Below are positions 63,301 through 64,000 of a stretch of 64,000 nt of DNA, piece by piece. The DNA is from Echinococcus granulosus. Its lineage: Eukaryota > Platyhelminthes > Cestoda > Cyclophyllidea > Taeniidae. Numbering within the stretch: the stretch's first letter is position 1; every line of letters begins with the position of its first letter. The notes beneath the pieces were generated by a model. It saw only the letters and a list, made by a program, of their open reading frames with translations, did no database searches and had not been told where the DNA came from. The DNA is taken from the NCBI RefSeq assembly GCF_000524195.1, contig NW_020170442.1:1-64000 (forward strand), given 5' to 3'. Both the position numbers and the translations under genes were made by a program.

Positions 63301-63917
63301 AATTAAGGGCTTATTGTTAGTGTGTAATGGGAATGGATCTCTTTTAATTATGAGATGCTGTTGGGGATAAAAGACAATTTACAAAAGTGGTAGAAAAAAT
63401 AATGCCTGAACATCGGGACGAAAAATTGTCATCGCTTCTTCCCTATTTATACACTGAAGTGTAGGAATGCGTGAAATGCGGTTCTGGCAGCACACGCCAT
63501 AAGAAAAGTAGAAGTTTTCTCTTATTCAACTACTATGTAGCTTTGGTAGTTCAAAAAGGAGGTCATTGCAGTAAATTTCAGTTTACCTTTTAATTTGGAC
63601 CTTTCGGAAACTACTTTTCCGAGAATACCTATTTTCAGTGTTTCTTGCACTCACAATAAGTCAGGTGGAATACTGCTTGTAGACGCGCTGTCTAACTCCT
63701 TTTTTGATAGACCAATTCAAAAGTACGCATTCTCGTTCTGGGTGAGGATAAGGAGGCTGTGCAAAAGCAGTGCTTGGCAAAGGAGAAAACGAAAATAACC
63801 CTTGGTATTGAGGCGTACACGCTAGACCCAGAAGCCACTAAGAACAGGCTAGCTGCTTACTACAGATCTGTTGAGTTACTGCTACAAAATGACCGGCTTA
63901 AAGAAATTGTACGCAAG
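54321..63917 (+). CDS. AK5: Adenylate-kinase-5-like multidomain protein, 3' end beyond the window, P-loops degenerate
   Basis: Exons: 54321-54401, 54436-54981, 55299-55502, 55942-56023, 56118-56261, 57032-57216, 57398-57421, 57476-57592, 58549-58770, 59767-59889, 59971-60066, 60763-60837, 61014-61058, 61831-61947, 63711-63917; phases agree, 756 codons, and the gene runs off the right edge. The N-terminus KEYLACKEIPQLFECLMTGLM and DPIQYLQECLEKIK matches the Dpy-30/RIIa-like start of AK5. Domain 1 keeps GFIIDGYPRTFKQ but its P-loop is APGIGARE (about residues 113-120) with no lysine. Domain 2 has GGPGSGRTKQ (about 353-362, Lys to Arg) and VEGYMNDE where IDGYPRE is expected. Domain 3 has no P-loop (IIKSPSTRVG), VIVGSPNEV in the IDGYPRE place, and the late helix KNRLAAYYRSVELL. 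Normal AK5 phosphorylates AMP using ATP; this copy is probably inactive or relies on domains outside the window. Exons 60763-60837 and 61014-61058 are the least certain. Confidence 0.9.
61948..63710 (+). other. Large intron of the adenylate-kinase-like gene
   Basis: 1.76 kb between the exon ending LLQNPMK and the one starting TNSKVRILVLGED. A T-rich run lies near 62,155-62,170. A frame at 62,077-62,325 has no family match and no fitting splice sites. No supported exon. Confidence 0.6.
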
Positions 63918-64000
63918 GTATGGCAAATCCCTTTTATAGATTGGTTTGATGGACCCATGAAATGCGGTTTTAACTGCACTAAATTTCTCGTAAGATTGCA

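Overview
This is a eukaryotic nuclear window, most likely from a parasitic flatworm (Platyhelminthes; I favour a tapeworm over a fluke, but that is an inference). The reasons: AT-rich non-coding DNA, intron-split genes with GT..AG borders, very small introns (34, 42 and 54 bp), a tiny 24-bp exon, animal-specific gene families, and short dispersed repeats in both orientations. No prokaryotic operon, CRISPR array, rRNA or convincing tRNA was seen. Most long open frames in the AT-rich parts are chance. I built the gene models by hand from splice sites, reading phase and remembered family motifs, with no database search.

Layout. (1) 1-7.6 kb, plus strand: part of a class A neuropeptide receptor (two certain exons covering TM5, the third loop and TM6, plus one tentative tail exon). 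(2) About 7.6-23.1 kb: a gene-poor tract with copies of a dispersed repeat and a GC-richer block that looks transposon-derived. (3) 23.1-30.7 kb, plus: complete KIF17/OSM-3-type kinesin-2, 11 exons, 888 aa. (4) 31.4-33.9 kb, minus: complete TMEM115, 3 exons, 346 aa, tail-to-tail with the kinesin. (5) 35.3-40.3 kb, minus: complete TLC-domain protein like TLCD4/TMEM56, 6 exons, 406 aa. (6) 42.0-48.5 kb, plus: complete SLC7A4-like amino-acid transporter, 8 exons, 625 aa, divergent from the TLC gene. (7) 49.3-50.3 kb, plus: complete endosulfine/ARPP19, 3 exons, 168 aa. (8) 51,606-51,705: a 100-N assembly gap. (9) 54.3 kb to the window end, plus: 5' part of an adenylate-kinase-5-like gene (15 exons, 756 codons so far), in which all visible kinase-like domains have damaged nucleotide-binding loops.

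The genes are unrelated housekeeping or cell-biology genes and not a pathway: ciliary transport (KIF17), Golgi (TMEM115), membrane lipid-type TLC protein, amino-acid transport, the mitotic Greatwall/PP2A switch (endosulfine) and an adenylate-kinase fold protein with a Dpy-30/RIIa-like N-terminus. The most notable points are the decayed multi-domain adenylate kinase, a transporter intron that only works with a GC donor, an endosulfine with a long unusual tail and no PKA serine, and an eight-copy dispersed repeat family.
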